DNA from: Azoarcus_F sp036734105
Lineage (GTDB): Bacteria > Pseudomonadota > Gammaproteobacteria > Burkholderiales > Rhodocyclaceae
DNA length: 64,000 nucleotides
Reading direction: 5' to 3'
NCBI GenBank assembly: GCA_036734105.1
Contig: DAIMZH010000010.1
Coordinates: forward strand, 23,581-87,580
Shown here: positions 35,324 through 43,553 of the stretch, piece by piece
How the letters are laid out: each line of letters opens with the position of its first letter
Position numbering within the stretch: the first letter of the stretch is position 1
The notes under the pieces: model-generated
Told to the model about the DNA's origin: nothing
The model's database searches: none
What the model saw: the letters and a program-made list of their open reading frames with translations, nothing else
Made by a program: the position numbers and the translations under genes

Positions 35324-35725
35324 CGTTATTCCTTGGCGTTCGTATACGGACCCCGAAGGGGGCGCGCTTTGCTGTGACAGGAGGATCAACTCGCACCAGT
35401 ATGTATCCCGACCCCTATGCCTATCTGTGCGACGGCGCACAGATGAGGACATCAATCCGCTCTTGTACTCGTCTTGGTAAGCAGGTTTTGCGTCGCAGAG
35501 CGGCATCAGAAGTTGATGCGCCACTGTTTATGGCATCAGTGAGGTGGCAGCATGGCGGCAGGCAAAGATTGATGCAAAGCAGCATGAAAGGCAGCTTGTA
35601 GTGGTTAACAACCGGCTGAGCAGGCCCAATCAATGATTTTCCGGTGGAGTCATTCAAAAGCTTGATATGTTGCGACGCAGCATAAAGCGTATATTTGGAC
35701 CTCATCGGACTCCGGATATCACGCC
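35324..35725. other. Intergenic region between the lipoprotein operon and frdCAB
   Basis: About 400 nt hold the divergent promoters of both operons. Near frdC there is an almost perfect 15-nt palindrome (TGTTGCGACGCAGCA, 35669-35683) followed by an AT-rich TATATTT. No credible protein or RNA gene is visible. Confidence 0.55.
35669..35683. promoter_or_regulatory. Candidate operator upstream of frdC
   Basis: TGTTGCG-A-CGCAGCA is a palindrome with one mismatch, 43 nt before the frdC ATG. TTGATA (35662-35667) and TATATT (35690-35695) flank it but are 22 nt apart, too far for a standard promoter pair. The regulator is unknown. Confidence 0.3.
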
Positions 35726-36478
35726 ATGAACAAGACTGCATCGCCCCCGCTGCAACACGCATCACCCGGTCCGGCCTTGCTCGACCTGGCGCAAAGCGCA
35801 AGCGGCCTCGCGCTGGCGCTGTTCATGTGGTTTCACATGGGCTTTGTTTCGGCCATCCTGATCAGCGAGGATGCCGCGTGGATCGTCGCGCGCTTTTTCG
35901 AGGGTTACTTCATCTTTGGTCGTGCGCTGCCGTGGCTGGTGTCAGTGTTTGTTGCCCTCATCACCTTGCTGTTTGCCGTTCATGCGCTGCTGGCCTTGCG
36001 CAAGTTTCCCTCTGACTGGTCGCAATATCGCGCTATCAGCCGACACAGCCGCCGAACCCTGCATGGCGATACGCTGTTGTGGCTGGTGCAGGTGGCCACG
36101 GGTTTTGCGTTGTTCTTTCTCGCGCCAATTCATCTGTACACCATGATGGTGCACCCGGAGCTGATCGGGCCGTATGAATCGGCCGACCGTATCTGGAGCG
36201 GCTTCTACTGGCCGCTATACCTCATCATGTTGTTCATGGTTGAGATCCACGGTGGCGTGGGTTTGTATCGGCTGGCGCTCAAGTGGGGCTGGTTGCCGTC
36301 TGCCGATACGCGCATCGGACGCCGCCGACTGGTCATCGCCAAGTGGTTGCTGACCGCGTTCTTCCTGATTCTCGGTCTGTTGTCACTGGCGGCCTACATG
36401 AAGCTCGGTTATGAACATGCGCCGCATGCAGGTGAGCCCTATGTGCCGACCTGGTTACGTGAGGAGGCTCGGCCATGA
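35726..36478 (+). CDS. frdC: Diheme cytochrome b subunit of quinol:fumarate reductase/succinate dehydrogenase
   Basis: This 250-aa, five-helix membrane anchor is of the Wolinella succinogenes FrdC type. The four haem-ligand histidines are His37 (FMWFHMGFVS), His86 (FAVHALLALR), His136 (APIHLYTMM) and His175 (MVEIHGGVGLYRL). By my recalled alignment they correspond to Wolinella His44, 93, 143 and 182. Glu59 and Glu173 match the quinol-site Glu66 and the E-pathway Glu180. The complex passes electrons between menaquinol/ubiquinol and the FrdAB head. It overlaps frdA by 4 nt. Confidence 0.92.
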   Translation: MNKTASPPLQHASPGPALLDLAQSASGLALALFMWFHMGFVSAILISEDAAWIVARFFEGYFIFGRALPWLVSVFVALITLLFAVHALLALRKFPSDWSQYRAISRHSRRTLHGDTLLWLVQVATGFALFFLAPIHLYTMMVHPELIGPYESADRIWSGFYWPLYLIMLFMVEIHGGVGLYRLALKWGWLPSADTRIGRRRLVIAKWLLTAFFLILGLLSLAAYMKLGYEHAPHAGEPYVPTWLREEARP

Positions 36479-38451
36479 AGATCCAGCATACCGACGTGCT
36501 TGTCATCGGGGGTGGTCTTGCCGGACTGCGCAGCGCTATTGGTGCGCGCCGACGGGGGCTGTCGGTGCGTATTCTTTCGCTGGTACCGGCCAAGCGATCG
36601 CATTCAGTCGCGGCCCAGGGCGGTATGCAGGCGAGTCTAGGCAATACCGTTAAAGGTGAGGGCGACAACGAGGATGTGCATTTCGAAGACACGGTGCGCG
36701 GCTCTGACTGGGGTTGCGACCAGCTCGTGGCGCGCATGTTTGCCCACATGGCACCCAAGGCAGTGCGCGAACTGGCGGCGTGGGGTGTGCCATGGAATCG
36801 TGTGGAGCGTGGTGAGCGGGACGCCATCATCAACGGCGAGCGGGTCACGCTGACCGAGCGTGACGACGCGCATGGCCTGATCACCGCGCGTGATTTCGGC
36901 GGTACGCGCAAGTGGCGTACCTGTTACACCTCCGACGGCACCGGCCACACCATGTTGTATGCGCTGGGTGACCGCGCAGTGGCCGAGCGCATTCCGGTGG
37001 ACGAGCGCTGCGAGGCGATTGCATTGATTCACGACGCTGGGTGCTGCCAGGGGGCTGTGGTGCGCGACCTGGTCAGCGGCGAGTTGTCGGTCTGGCTGGC
37101 GAGTGCCACGGTGATTGCCACCGGGGGGTACGGGCGCATCTACGGTGTGTCCACCAACGCCATCATCAACGAGGGTGTCGGCGCGGCGATTGCGCTCGAA
37201 ACCGGTGTCGCCCGGCTGGCCAATATGGAGGCGGTACAGTTTCATCCGACTGCCATCGTGCCTGCAGGCATTCTTGTCACTGAAGGCTGTCGTGGCGATG
37301 GCGGCGTGTTGCGCGATGTCGATGGTCACCGCTTCATGCCGGACTACGAGCCGGAGAAGGCCGAACTGGCGTCGCGCGATGTCGTGTCGCGCCGCATGGC
37401 CCAACACATGCGCAGTGGCAAGGGTGTGCGCAGCGGCGGTCCCGAGCACCTGTGGCTGGACATTACCGCACTCGGGGCAACGCATATCGACCGCAAGTTG
37501 CGCGAGGTGCGCGACATCTGTCATCACTTTCTCGGTATCGACCCGGCGCGTGACTGGATTCCGGTGCGTCCGACCCAGCATTATTCCATGGGCGGTATCC
37601 GCACCGATCATCGCGGCCAGTCACCCACCTTGCGCGGTCTGTTTGCCTGCGGTGAGGCGGCGTGCTGGGACATGCACGGTTTCAACCGTTTGGGCGGCAA
37701 CTCGGTGGCCGAAACTGTGGTGGCGGGCATGCTGGTCGGAGAATACGTGGCCGACTATGTGCGCGATAACGCTGCCAGCATACGGTTGTCGCCTGGTCTG
37801 GCGCGTGAATTCGGGGCACGCGAGCAGGCGCGTATCGACGCAATCCTGGCCCGTCCGGCGGATGACGACGCTCACCAAATCCGGCGTGAAATGGAAGTGG
37901 CGATGACCGATGAAGTCGGCCTTGTTCGCGATGAAGCAGGGCTGACCCGCGCTGTCGCCACGCTCGGCGGCTTGCTCGCACGTGCCGAGCGTCTGGGCAC
38001 GCGAAACAAGCGCGCCGACGCCAACCCCGAACTGGTACTTGCTTTGCGCTTGCCCAAAATGCTCAAGCTCGCGCTGGTGGCCGCACAGGGCGCGCTCGCC
38101 CGGCGAGAGAGTCGTGGTGCGCATTCACGTGCCGACTATCCGGCGCGCAACGACCGTGACTGGTTGTGCCGCACACTGGTGTCATGGCCGGATGCGGCCG
38201 GACCTTGCTTTGAGTACGAGCCAATTGCCGTCGACACCATGGAGTTGCCGCCGGGTTTCCGAGGTTATGGTGAGCGCAACATCATCGATCACCCGGACAC
38301 CGAAGGCCGCAGCGCCGAGGTCGCAGCCATTCGTGCCTCGCTGACCATCCCTGATCGTCATGCAAGGCAAGCCGCGCTGTTGCCATTTCACGCCCTATTG
38401 CCCGAACGCTATCGTGGCCCCAATGCCAGACTTCCGGAGCGCAAGCCATGA
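36475..38451 (+). CDS. frdA: Fumarate reductase/succinate dehydrogenase flavoprotein subunit
   Basis: The 658-aa catalytic subunit interconverts fumarate and succinate. The dinucleotide fold is VLVIGGGLAGLRSA. His43 in RSHSVAAQGGMQASLGN is the expected covalent FAD attachment. Substrate and catalytic segments include MEAVQFHPTAI, EGCRGDGGVLRDVDG and PTQHYSMGGIRTD. FNRLGGNSVAETVV closes the FAD site. Length and motifs match the Wolinella-type enzyme (656 aa). It is coupled by 4-nt overlaps to frdC upstream and frdB downstream. Confidence 0.96.
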   Translation: MKIQHTDVLVIGGGLAGLRSAIGARRRGLSVRILSLVPAKRSHSVAAQGGMQASLGNTVKGEGDNEDVHFEDTVRGSDWGCDQLVARMFAHMAPKAVRELAAWGVPWNRVERGERDAIINGERVTLTERDDAHGLITARDFGGTRKWRTCYTSDGTGHTMLYALGDRAVAERIPVDERCEAIALIHDAGCCQGAVVRDLVSGELSVWLASATVIATGGYGRIYGVSTNAIINEGVGAAIALETGVARLANMEAVQFHPTAIVPAGILVTEGCRGDGGVLRDVDGHRFMPDYEPEKAELASRDVVSRRMAQHMRSGKGVRSGGPEHLWLDITALGATHIDRKLREVRDICHHFLGIDPARDWIPVRPTQHYSMGGIRTDHRGQSPTLRGLFACGEAACWDMHGFNRLGGNSVAETVVAGMLVGEYVADYVRDNAASIRLSPGLAREFGAREQARIDAILARPADDDAHQIRREMEVAMTDEVGLVRDEAGLTRAVATLGGLLARAERLGTRNKRADANPELVLALRLPKMLKLALVAAQGALARRESRGAHSRADYPARNDRDWLCRTLVSWPDAAGPCFEYEPIAVDTMELPPGFRGYGERNIIDHPDTEGRSAEVAAIRASLTIPDRHARQAALLPFHALLPERYRGPNARLPERKP

Positions 38452-39212
38452 GTCGTGCCCTGTCGATCTCTCTGTTCCGCCATAATCCACGCGATACCGA
38501 CAGCGTGCCGCGCATGGAGGTGCATGAACTTGTAGAAGCGCCCGGCATGACGTTGTTCATCGCGCTCAACCAGATCCGTGAGACGGTGGCGCCTGATCTG
38601 TCGTTCGACTTCGTGTGCCGTGCAGGTGTGTGCGGATCATGCGCCATGCTGATCAACGGTCGGCCTGCTCTGGCGTGTCGCACGCTGACCAGCGCGCTCC
38701 CACAGAGCATTGCGCTGCACCCGTTGCCGGGTTTTGCGCTCATCGCCGATCTGTCGGTCGATACCGGTGTGTGGATGCGCGAACTCGCCGAGCGTCTGCA
38801 AACCTGGGTGCATTCCGATGTCGCCCCCGATCTTGACGCGCTGGAGGCGCGCATGGAGCCCGCGCTGGCCGAGGAGATCTACGAGCTCGACCGCTGTATC
38901 GAATGCGGCTGTTGCATCGCTGCCTGCGGAACCGCGCAGATGCGCCCGGATTTCGTCGGCGCGGTCGGCCTGAACAAGATCGCACGGTTTCGCCTTGATC
39001 CGAACGACACGCGCGACGACGCGGCCTTCTACGACCTCGTCGGCAACGATCAGGGTATCTTCGGCTGCATGAGTCTGATGGGCTGCGAGGATTATTGTCC
39101 CAAGCAACTCCCCTTGCAGACCCAACTTGCCTGGCTACGCCGACAGATGGCACGCCAGAGCATCAGGTCGGTGTTGGGCATTGGCATGGGGAAGGCGAAG
39201 CGCGCAAGTTGA
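38448..39212 (+). CDS. frdB: Fumarate reductase/succinate dehydrogenase iron-sulfur subunit
   Basis: This 254-aa three-cluster electron wire connects FAD to the diheme anchor. The [2Fe-2S] ligands are in CRAGVCGSCAMLINGRPALAC. The [4Fe-4S] ligands are in CIECGCCIAAC. The [3Fe-4S]/[4Fe-4S] set is in CMSLMGCEDYC with a following Pro. The C-terminal ~20 residues run into a stretch related to a DUF2892 gene (see the pseudogene at 39205). It starts within the frdA stop. Confidence 0.95.
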   Translation: MSRALSISLFRHNPRDTDSVPRMEVHELVEAPGMTLFIALNQIRETVAPDLSFDFVCRAGVCGSCAMLINGRPALACRTLTSALPQSIALHPLPGFALIADLSVDTGVWMRELAERLQTWVHSDVAPDLDALEARMEPALAEEIYELDRCIECGCCIAACGTAQMRPDFVGAVGLNKIARFRLDPNDTRDDAAFYDLVGNDQGIFGCMSLMGCEDYCPKQLPLQTQLAWLRRQMARQSIRSVLGIGMGKAKRAS

Positions 39213-39415
39213 CCGGCAGCCCGATTGCCTGCGGCTTTGGCAGTGCTTTTGTAATGATCTTGCTTTTGCCTGGGGTCGAGGTTTTGCCGTTGTCCGTCAG
39301 CAAGCACTCAGTGTGGCTAAAACGCATTGGTCAGGCTCAAGCTGGGTCAAAGTGGTTTTAACGCTTGCAGAACATCTTGCGCGAGCTGGGCAACAAGGAT
39401 TGCTTCGGCTTATCG
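39205..39415 (+). pseudogene. Decayed DUF2892 gene copy
   Basis: Nucleotides 39241-39310 and 39365-39410 clearly align with the intact DUF2892 gene at 31992-32210. GAFVMISLALGVEASPLFISKHF is matched by SAFVMILLLPGVEVLPLSVSKHS, and NILRKLGVKDA by NILRELGNKDC. The second helix region is disrupted, and a stop and frame change fall at about 39360, so no full protein is made. The copy sits immediately after frdB, just as the intact copy sits immediately after an RND permease. Confidence 0.75.
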
Positions 39416-39434
39416 TCGTTGTGCAACGATTGGA

Positions 39435-39941
39435 TTACACACTCCGCCAACTGCGCCACAACATGCCCGCGGCAAATATGGCGATGCACACGAAGCACAC
39501 CAATGACCAGTTGGCGATGGACAGCCCAAGAAAGGTCCAGGAGACAGAGCCGCAATCGCCGCTACCCTGAAAGATCATCGGCAGGGCTTGAGACAGGCCG
39601 AAAGTCTCGACCAGATATTCGATGCCCGGCCCGCACATGGCCAGATCGGGTGGTTGGCGTTGAATGTAGGATTGCTGGGCGGCAACATAGCCGCCGCCGA
39701 TGGACAGGGCGAGCAACAGCCCGGAGTGGACTGCCAGCCCTTTGCGGGCAGGGTTGTGCACGCCGGCAACAAGCCCGAGCAGCATGATCAGCACAAAGGC
39801 GTAGCGCTGCATGATGCACATCGGGCAGGGCTCCACGCCGACCACATGTTGAAGGTAGAGGCCAAAGCTGAGCAGGCCCGCGCAGGTAAGGAACAGCGCC
39901 AGAAAGAGAAGTCGAACCGGAAGCAGAAACGGATTGGGCAT
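39435..39941 (-). CDS. dsbB: Disulfide bond formation protein B
   Basis: DsbB reoxidises DsbA and passes electrons to quinone. From ATG 39941 (MPNPFLLPVRLLFLALF) it has 168 aa and four membrane helices. The first redox pair is EPCPMC (Cys39/Cys42). The second pair is the Cys in LAMCGPG and the Cys in GSGDCGS, separated by the usual loop. The frame is open further upstream but without a helix or family match. It shares orientation with ybiB, 66 nt behind it. Confidence 0.95.
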   Translation of the reverse strand: MPNPFLLPVRLLFLALFLTCAGLLSFGLYLQHVVGVEPCPMCIMQRYAFVLIMLLGLVAGVHNPARKGLAVHSGLLLALSIGGGYVAAQQSYIQRQPPDLAMCGPGIEYLVETFGLSQALPMIFQGSGDCGSVSWTFLGLSIANWSLVCFVCIAIFAAGMLWRSWRSV

Positions 39942-40007
39942 GATGAGATGGTCGCCGGCAGGCGAGCAGCAAAAAGTGGTCAGTGAATGTGGTGGTTGGG
40001 ACACCGG

Positions 40008-40934
40008 TCAGCCAGCAGGGTTGCATGCCAGCGCTTCGAGCGCGTCGACTTGGCGCAGGATGGGCTCAGGAATCAACACCTCACCAGCTAACATGGCACG
40101 GATCAGCGCGGCATTGCCAGGGGTGTCTGGTAAATCAGGCAAACCCTCCAGCGGTGGAGCGCCGCCCGGTTCGGCTGGGCAAGCTTCGTGCGGCTCGCCG
40201 TTCTGGTAAGTCATCAGGCGTGGGCAGCGTCTGGGGTTGGCAAAGGCTTCGCCTTCGGTGCCGCGCAGCAACATCGCGCTTCCTCCGTCGGCCAGCAAAA
40301 AGTCGTGCATGCGCTCAAGATATTCGGGGTGCGTCACTGCGACCACTCGCACACTGCGGCCCGGGCAGGGGTCTAGCAGTTTGGCCATGGTGTGGGCGCT
40401 GCCACGCACACCGAGTGGGCGTCGCAACGCCAGCAAGTTGTCGAGCCCGGGTAGCAAGTGCCTGACACTGATACAGGCGATGTATTGCTGGGCAAGCTGC
40501 GAGGCTGCGTCAGCAATTGTGTCGGCCTGCGCGATGCCGAGTGCGGCCAGCAGGTCGAAGGGGTTGCTGCGGGTGTCGAAGTCGTGGCGGCCCTGAATAA
40601 GCACTGGCACTTTGCGGGCGGCCAGCAGCAAGGCCAACAAAGGCATCAGATTAGCCTGACGGCGAGCGCCGTTGTATGAGGGCAGCACCACGCAGCGCGG
40701 ACCTTCTGGTGGCGTCACGTGCTGGCAACGGCTGTCCATGGCGCGTTTGAAGCCGAGCAGTTCTTCCAGAGATTCACTCTTGATGCGCAGCGCAATGACG
40801 ATTGCGCCCAGTTCCAGCGGCGGCACCGTGCCGTCCAGCATGTCGGCAAACAAGGCTTGTGCAGCGGCGGTGTCAAGCGAACGGGCGCCCTTGGCGCCGC
40901 GTCCGAGTTCCTTGATGTAGTGATCGTATGGCAT
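40008..40934 (-). CDS. ybiB: YbiB/TrpD2-family DNA-binding protein
   Basis: This 308-aa protein is related to anthranilate phosphoribosyltransferase (glycosyl transferase family 3) but belongs to the TrpD2/YbiB branch. I recall E. coli YbiB binding nucleic acid non-specifically and being LexA-linked. Visible features are the N-terminal helical domain (FADMLDGTVPPLELGAIVIALRIKSE), PSYNGARRQANLMPLLALLL, and HDFDTRSNPFDLLAALGI. The RGTEGEAFANPRRCP segment is also typical of the branch. It precedes dsbB on the minus strand and is divergent from the dehydrogenase pair. Confidence 0.9.
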   Translation of the reverse strand: MPYDHYIKELGRGAKGARSLDTAAAQALFADMLDGTVPPLELGAIVIALRIKSESLEELLGFKRAMDSRCQHVTPPEGPRCVVLPSYNGARRQANLMPLLALLLAARKVPVLIQGRHDFDTRSNPFDLLAALGIAQADTIADAASQLAQQYIACISVRHLLPGLDNLLALRRPLGVRGSAHTMAKLLDPCPGRSVRVVAVTHPEYLERMHDFLLADGGSAMLLRGTEGEAFANPRRCPRLMTYQNGEPHEACPAEPGGAPPLEGLPDLPDTPGNAALIRAMLAGEVLIPEPILRQVDALEALACNPAG

Positions 40935-41146
40935 GCGGTGATTATCGCGCTTTACGGTACGGAGCGGGCACCTGTAATGGTCTCTTTACCGCAAGTGCGT
41001 CGGGAAAGGCTTTTTTGCCCGACTGCCCTGGCACTCTCATTGACCTTGGACAAGCTCAGCGCGAGCGGAATTTAAGAGCCGGGTTAAAACGGGTTATGGC
41101 AACTCTGATAAGCTCGCAACACTGCATTTGATGTGAGAGAGCGAAC

Positions 41147-42025
41147 ATGAAAGTCGGATTTATCGGACTCGGACTGATGGGGCGGCCGATGGCCCTGAAC
41201 CTCGTCAAGGTCGGCCATGAGGTGACAGTGTGGAGCCGGCGGCGTGAGTCCATGCTGCCTTTGCTTGAGGCCGGTGCGGCCGAGGCAGATGGCCCGGCAA
41301 GCCTGGCTGCGTGCAGCGAGGTCGTCATCAGCATGGTGGCGGACGCGCCGGATGTGGAGCAGGTGGCGCTTGGGCAGGGTGGCGTGGTCGACGGCGCGAG
41401 TGCTGGGCTGGTCTTTGTGGACATGAGCACCATTGCACCGGCTGCGACACGCAACATCGCTGCGCGGCTGGCGGAACGAGGTGTGCGCATGCTGGATGCG
41501 CCAGTGTCCGGCGGTGAGATTGGAGCCATCAACGCCGCGTTGACCATCATGGTGGGTGGCGAGGCAGCGGCATTTGAGACCGCGCGACCGTTGTTCGAGG
41601 CGATGGGCAAGACGGTTTCACTGATAGGTGAGTCTGGCGCGGGGCAGGTGGCCAAGGCCTGCAACCAGATTCTCACCGGGGTTGGCGTGGCGGCGGTGGC
41701 CGAGGCGCTCAACTTTGCGCGCAGCAGCGGGGTGGATCCGGCCAGAGTCCGTGAAGCCTTGCTGGGCGGCTTTGCCTATTCCCGTGTGCTGGAGAACCAC
41801 GGCCAGCGCATGCTGGACCGCAACTTCAAGCCCGGCTTCAAAGCGTGGATGCATCAAAAGGACATGAATATCGTCATGCAGGAAGCGCACCGTCTTGGTC
41901 TGGCCTTGCCTTCTGCGGCCGCCACAGCGCAGATGTTCAATGCCATGGTTGGCAGCGGCCTCGGCGAGGAGGACTCGATTGCCATGCTGAGGCTGCTGGA
42001 GCGCCTGAGCGGTGGCGAGGGCTGA
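41147..42025 (+). CDS. NAD(P)-dependent beta-hydroxyacid dehydrogenase, copy 1
   Basis: This 292-aa Rossmann enzyme of the 3-hydroxyisobutyrate dehydrogenase/tartronate semialdehyde reductase family starts with the dinucleotide fold VGFIGLGLMGRPMALN. MSTIAPAATR and LDAPVSGGEIGA follow, then the catalytic Lys in GAGQVAKACNQI. The C-terminal MHQKDMNIVMQEAHRLG is family-typical. Likely substrates are 2-hydroxymethyl or tartronate-type semialdehydes, but context does not decide. A close paralogue begins 3 nt after its stop. Confidence 0.92.
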   Translation: MKVGFIGLGLMGRPMALNLVKVGHEVTVWSRRRESMLPLLEAGAAEADGPASLAACSEVVISMVADAPDVEQVALGQGGVVDGASAGLVFVDMSTIAPAATRNIAARLAERGVRMLDAPVSGGEIGAINAALTIMVGGEAAAFETARPLFEAMGKTVSLIGESGAGQVAKACNQILTGVGVAAVAEALNFARSSGVDPARVREALLGGFAYSRVLENHGQRMLDRNFKPGFKAWMHQKDMNIVMQEAHRLGLALPSAAATAQMFNAMVGSGLGEEDSIAMLRLLERLSGGEG

Positions 42026-42028
42026 GCG

Positions 42029-42922
42029 ATGAAGGTCGGCATTATCGGACTCGGTGCCATGGGGCGACCAATGGCCGCCAATCTAATTGCAGGAGGCCAT
42101 GAACTGGGTGTCTGGGCGCGACGACCAGAGGCCGCCAACCAGTTGCTGAACAGCGGCGCCATCTGGTATGACAGCCCGGCAGCGCTCGCCGCAGCCTGTG
42201 ATGTGGTGGTGAGTATTGTTACCTACGGCGCCGATGTCGAGCAGCTTGCCTTTGGCCCGGAAGGGCTGGCGAGCGGCTTTGGGGCTGGGGCAGTGCATAT
42301 CGACATGAGCACGATATCGCCCGCTCTGGCGTGTTCGCTGGCCGGGCGCTACGACGAGCTGGGCGTGGGCTGGCTGGATGCGCCAGTGTCAGGCGGGGTT
42401 GTGGCGGCAGAGGCAGCGTCGCTGGCGATTATGGTTGGTGGCGACGCCGCAACGCTGGCTTATGTCGAGCCGGTGTTGCATTGCTTTGGCTCTCGTATCG
42501 TGCACATCGGCGATGCCGGAGCAGGGCAGGTGGCCAAAGCCTGTAACCAGATGCTGATGGTGTCCACCATTCAGGCCTGTGCCGAGGCGATGCACTTGGC
42601 TGACGCTAGCGGGGTGGATCTCGCGGCGCTGCGCAACGCGCTGATGGGCGGGTCGGCCGCATCCCGTGTGCTGGAGGTGTTCGGCGAGCGCATGGTCAGC
42701 CGCAACTTTGCGGCCGGTGTGCAGGCACGGCTGCATCACAAGGACTTTGACCTGCTGATGACCGACGCCTTCAGGCGCGGCCTGGCCTTGCCAGTGGCCG
42801 GGCAGGTGTGGCAACAACTCAACGCCCTGATGGCGAAGGGCTGGGGAAGCGACGACACCGCCAGCCTGCTGAAGGTGTTGGAGGCGAGCTCTACACTGGG
42901 ATCGGACGACCGTACCACCTGA
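42029..42922 (+). CDS. NAD(P)-dependent beta-hydroxyacid dehydrogenase, copy 2
   Basis: This 297-aa enzyme of the same family is a tandem duplicate of the preceding gene. It has VGIIGLGAMGRPMAAN, DMSTISPA, DAPVSGGVVAA, catalytic Lys in AGQVAKACNQM and HHKDFDLLMTDAFRRG. The C-terminal ~10 codons overlap the 3' end of the opposite aldolase gene by 32 nt. It probably shares a transcript with copy 1. The two have clearly diverged in substrate-facing segments, so different specificity or a hetero-oligomer is possible. Confidence 0.92.
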   Translation: MKVGIIGLGAMGRPMAANLIAGGHELGVWARRPEAANQLLNSGAIWYDSPAALAAACDVVVSIVTYGADVEQLAFGPEGLASGFGAGAVHIDMSTISPALACSLAGRYDELGVGWLDAPVSGGVVAAEAASLAIMVGGDAATLAYVEPVLHCFGSRIVHIGDAGAGQVAKACNQMLMVSTIQACAEAMHLADASGVDLAALRNALMGGSAASRVLEVFGERMVSRNFAAGVQARLHHKDFDLLMTDAFRRGLALPVAGQVWQQLNALMAKGWGSDDTASLLKVLEASSTLGSDDRTT

Positions 42923-43553
42923 ATTTTTCAACCACTTGCGCCATGTCGGCGTCGCTGAGCAATACCGGTGGACCAAGTTGCAGCGTTCGCCAGTATTGCT
43001 CGCACAGGGCTTCGAATTCGATCGCCAGGCCCAGCGCGTGCGGCAGATCTTGCCCGAAAACCACCATGCCATGATTCGCCATCAGGCAGGCGCAATGGTT
43101 TTCGATTGCGCGTAGCACTTCGTCGGACAAGGCCTGTGTGCCAAAGGTGGCATAGCCGGCACAGCGTATGCTGCTGCCACCGAAGCGCGCGATCATGTAG
43201 TGAAATTGCGGAATATCCAGGCGTTGACAGGCCAGCGCGGTGGCAAACGGCGCGTGGGTGTGCACAATGGCACCGGCTTCGGGGCGCGCTCGATAAAGGT
43301 CCAGGTGAAAACGCCATTCGCTGGACGGGGCAAGCGGGCCATGTGTTTTGCCGTCAAACCCCAGTTCGACCATATCATCGGCTTTACAGCTTTTAGACGG
43401 CATTCCGCTTGGGGTGATCAACATGCCGCTGGAAATGCGCACGCTCACATTGCCAGCGGTGCCGGTGTTGAGTCTGGCTGCGTCCAGTGCGCGGGCGGTA
43501 CTCAGCAGCGTGTCTCTCAGCGCTTCCACGCGATCAGCCCGGCGGGTTGGCAT
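42891..43553 (-). CDS. Class II aldolase, FucA-like (methylthioribulose-1-phosphate/5-deoxyribulose-phosphate aldolase or MtnB)
   Basis: This 220-aa class II aldolase has an N-terminal GTAGNVSVRISSGMLITPSG phosphate-binding loop and the catalytic Glu in PSSEWRFHLDLY. Zinc His residues are in IVHTHAPFATALA and in MANHGMVVFG. It ends MAQVVEKFRWYGRPIPV. It is much closer, by eye, to E. coli L-fuculose-phosphate aldolase than to typical MtnB dehydratases. Because it follows mtnA (37-nt overlap), its likely substrate is methylthioribulose-1-phosphate: either the DHAP-shunt aldolase reaction or MtnB dehydration. ATG 43553 is the family-consistent start. Confidence 0.8.
   Translation of the reverse strand: MPTRRADRVEALRDTLLSTARALDAARLNTGTAGNVSVRISSGMLITPSGMPSKSCKADDMVELGFDGKTHGPLAPSSEWRFHLDLYRARPEAGAIVHTHAPFATALACQRLDIPQFHYMIARFGGSSIRCAGYATFGTQALSDEVLRAIENHCACLMANHGMVVFGQDLPHALGLAIEFEALCEQYWRTLQLGPPVLLSDADMAQVVEKFRWYGRPIPV

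Noticed and set aside
35324..35725. FNR-type (TTGAT-N4-ATCAA) site for the frd operon
   Set aside because: Only isolated TTGAT half-sites are present. The clear palindrome is of another type.
36637..37611. A 324-codon minus-strand frame opposite frdA
   Set aside because: Composition is that of a reversed flavoprotein gene and the plus-strand gene is unambiguous.
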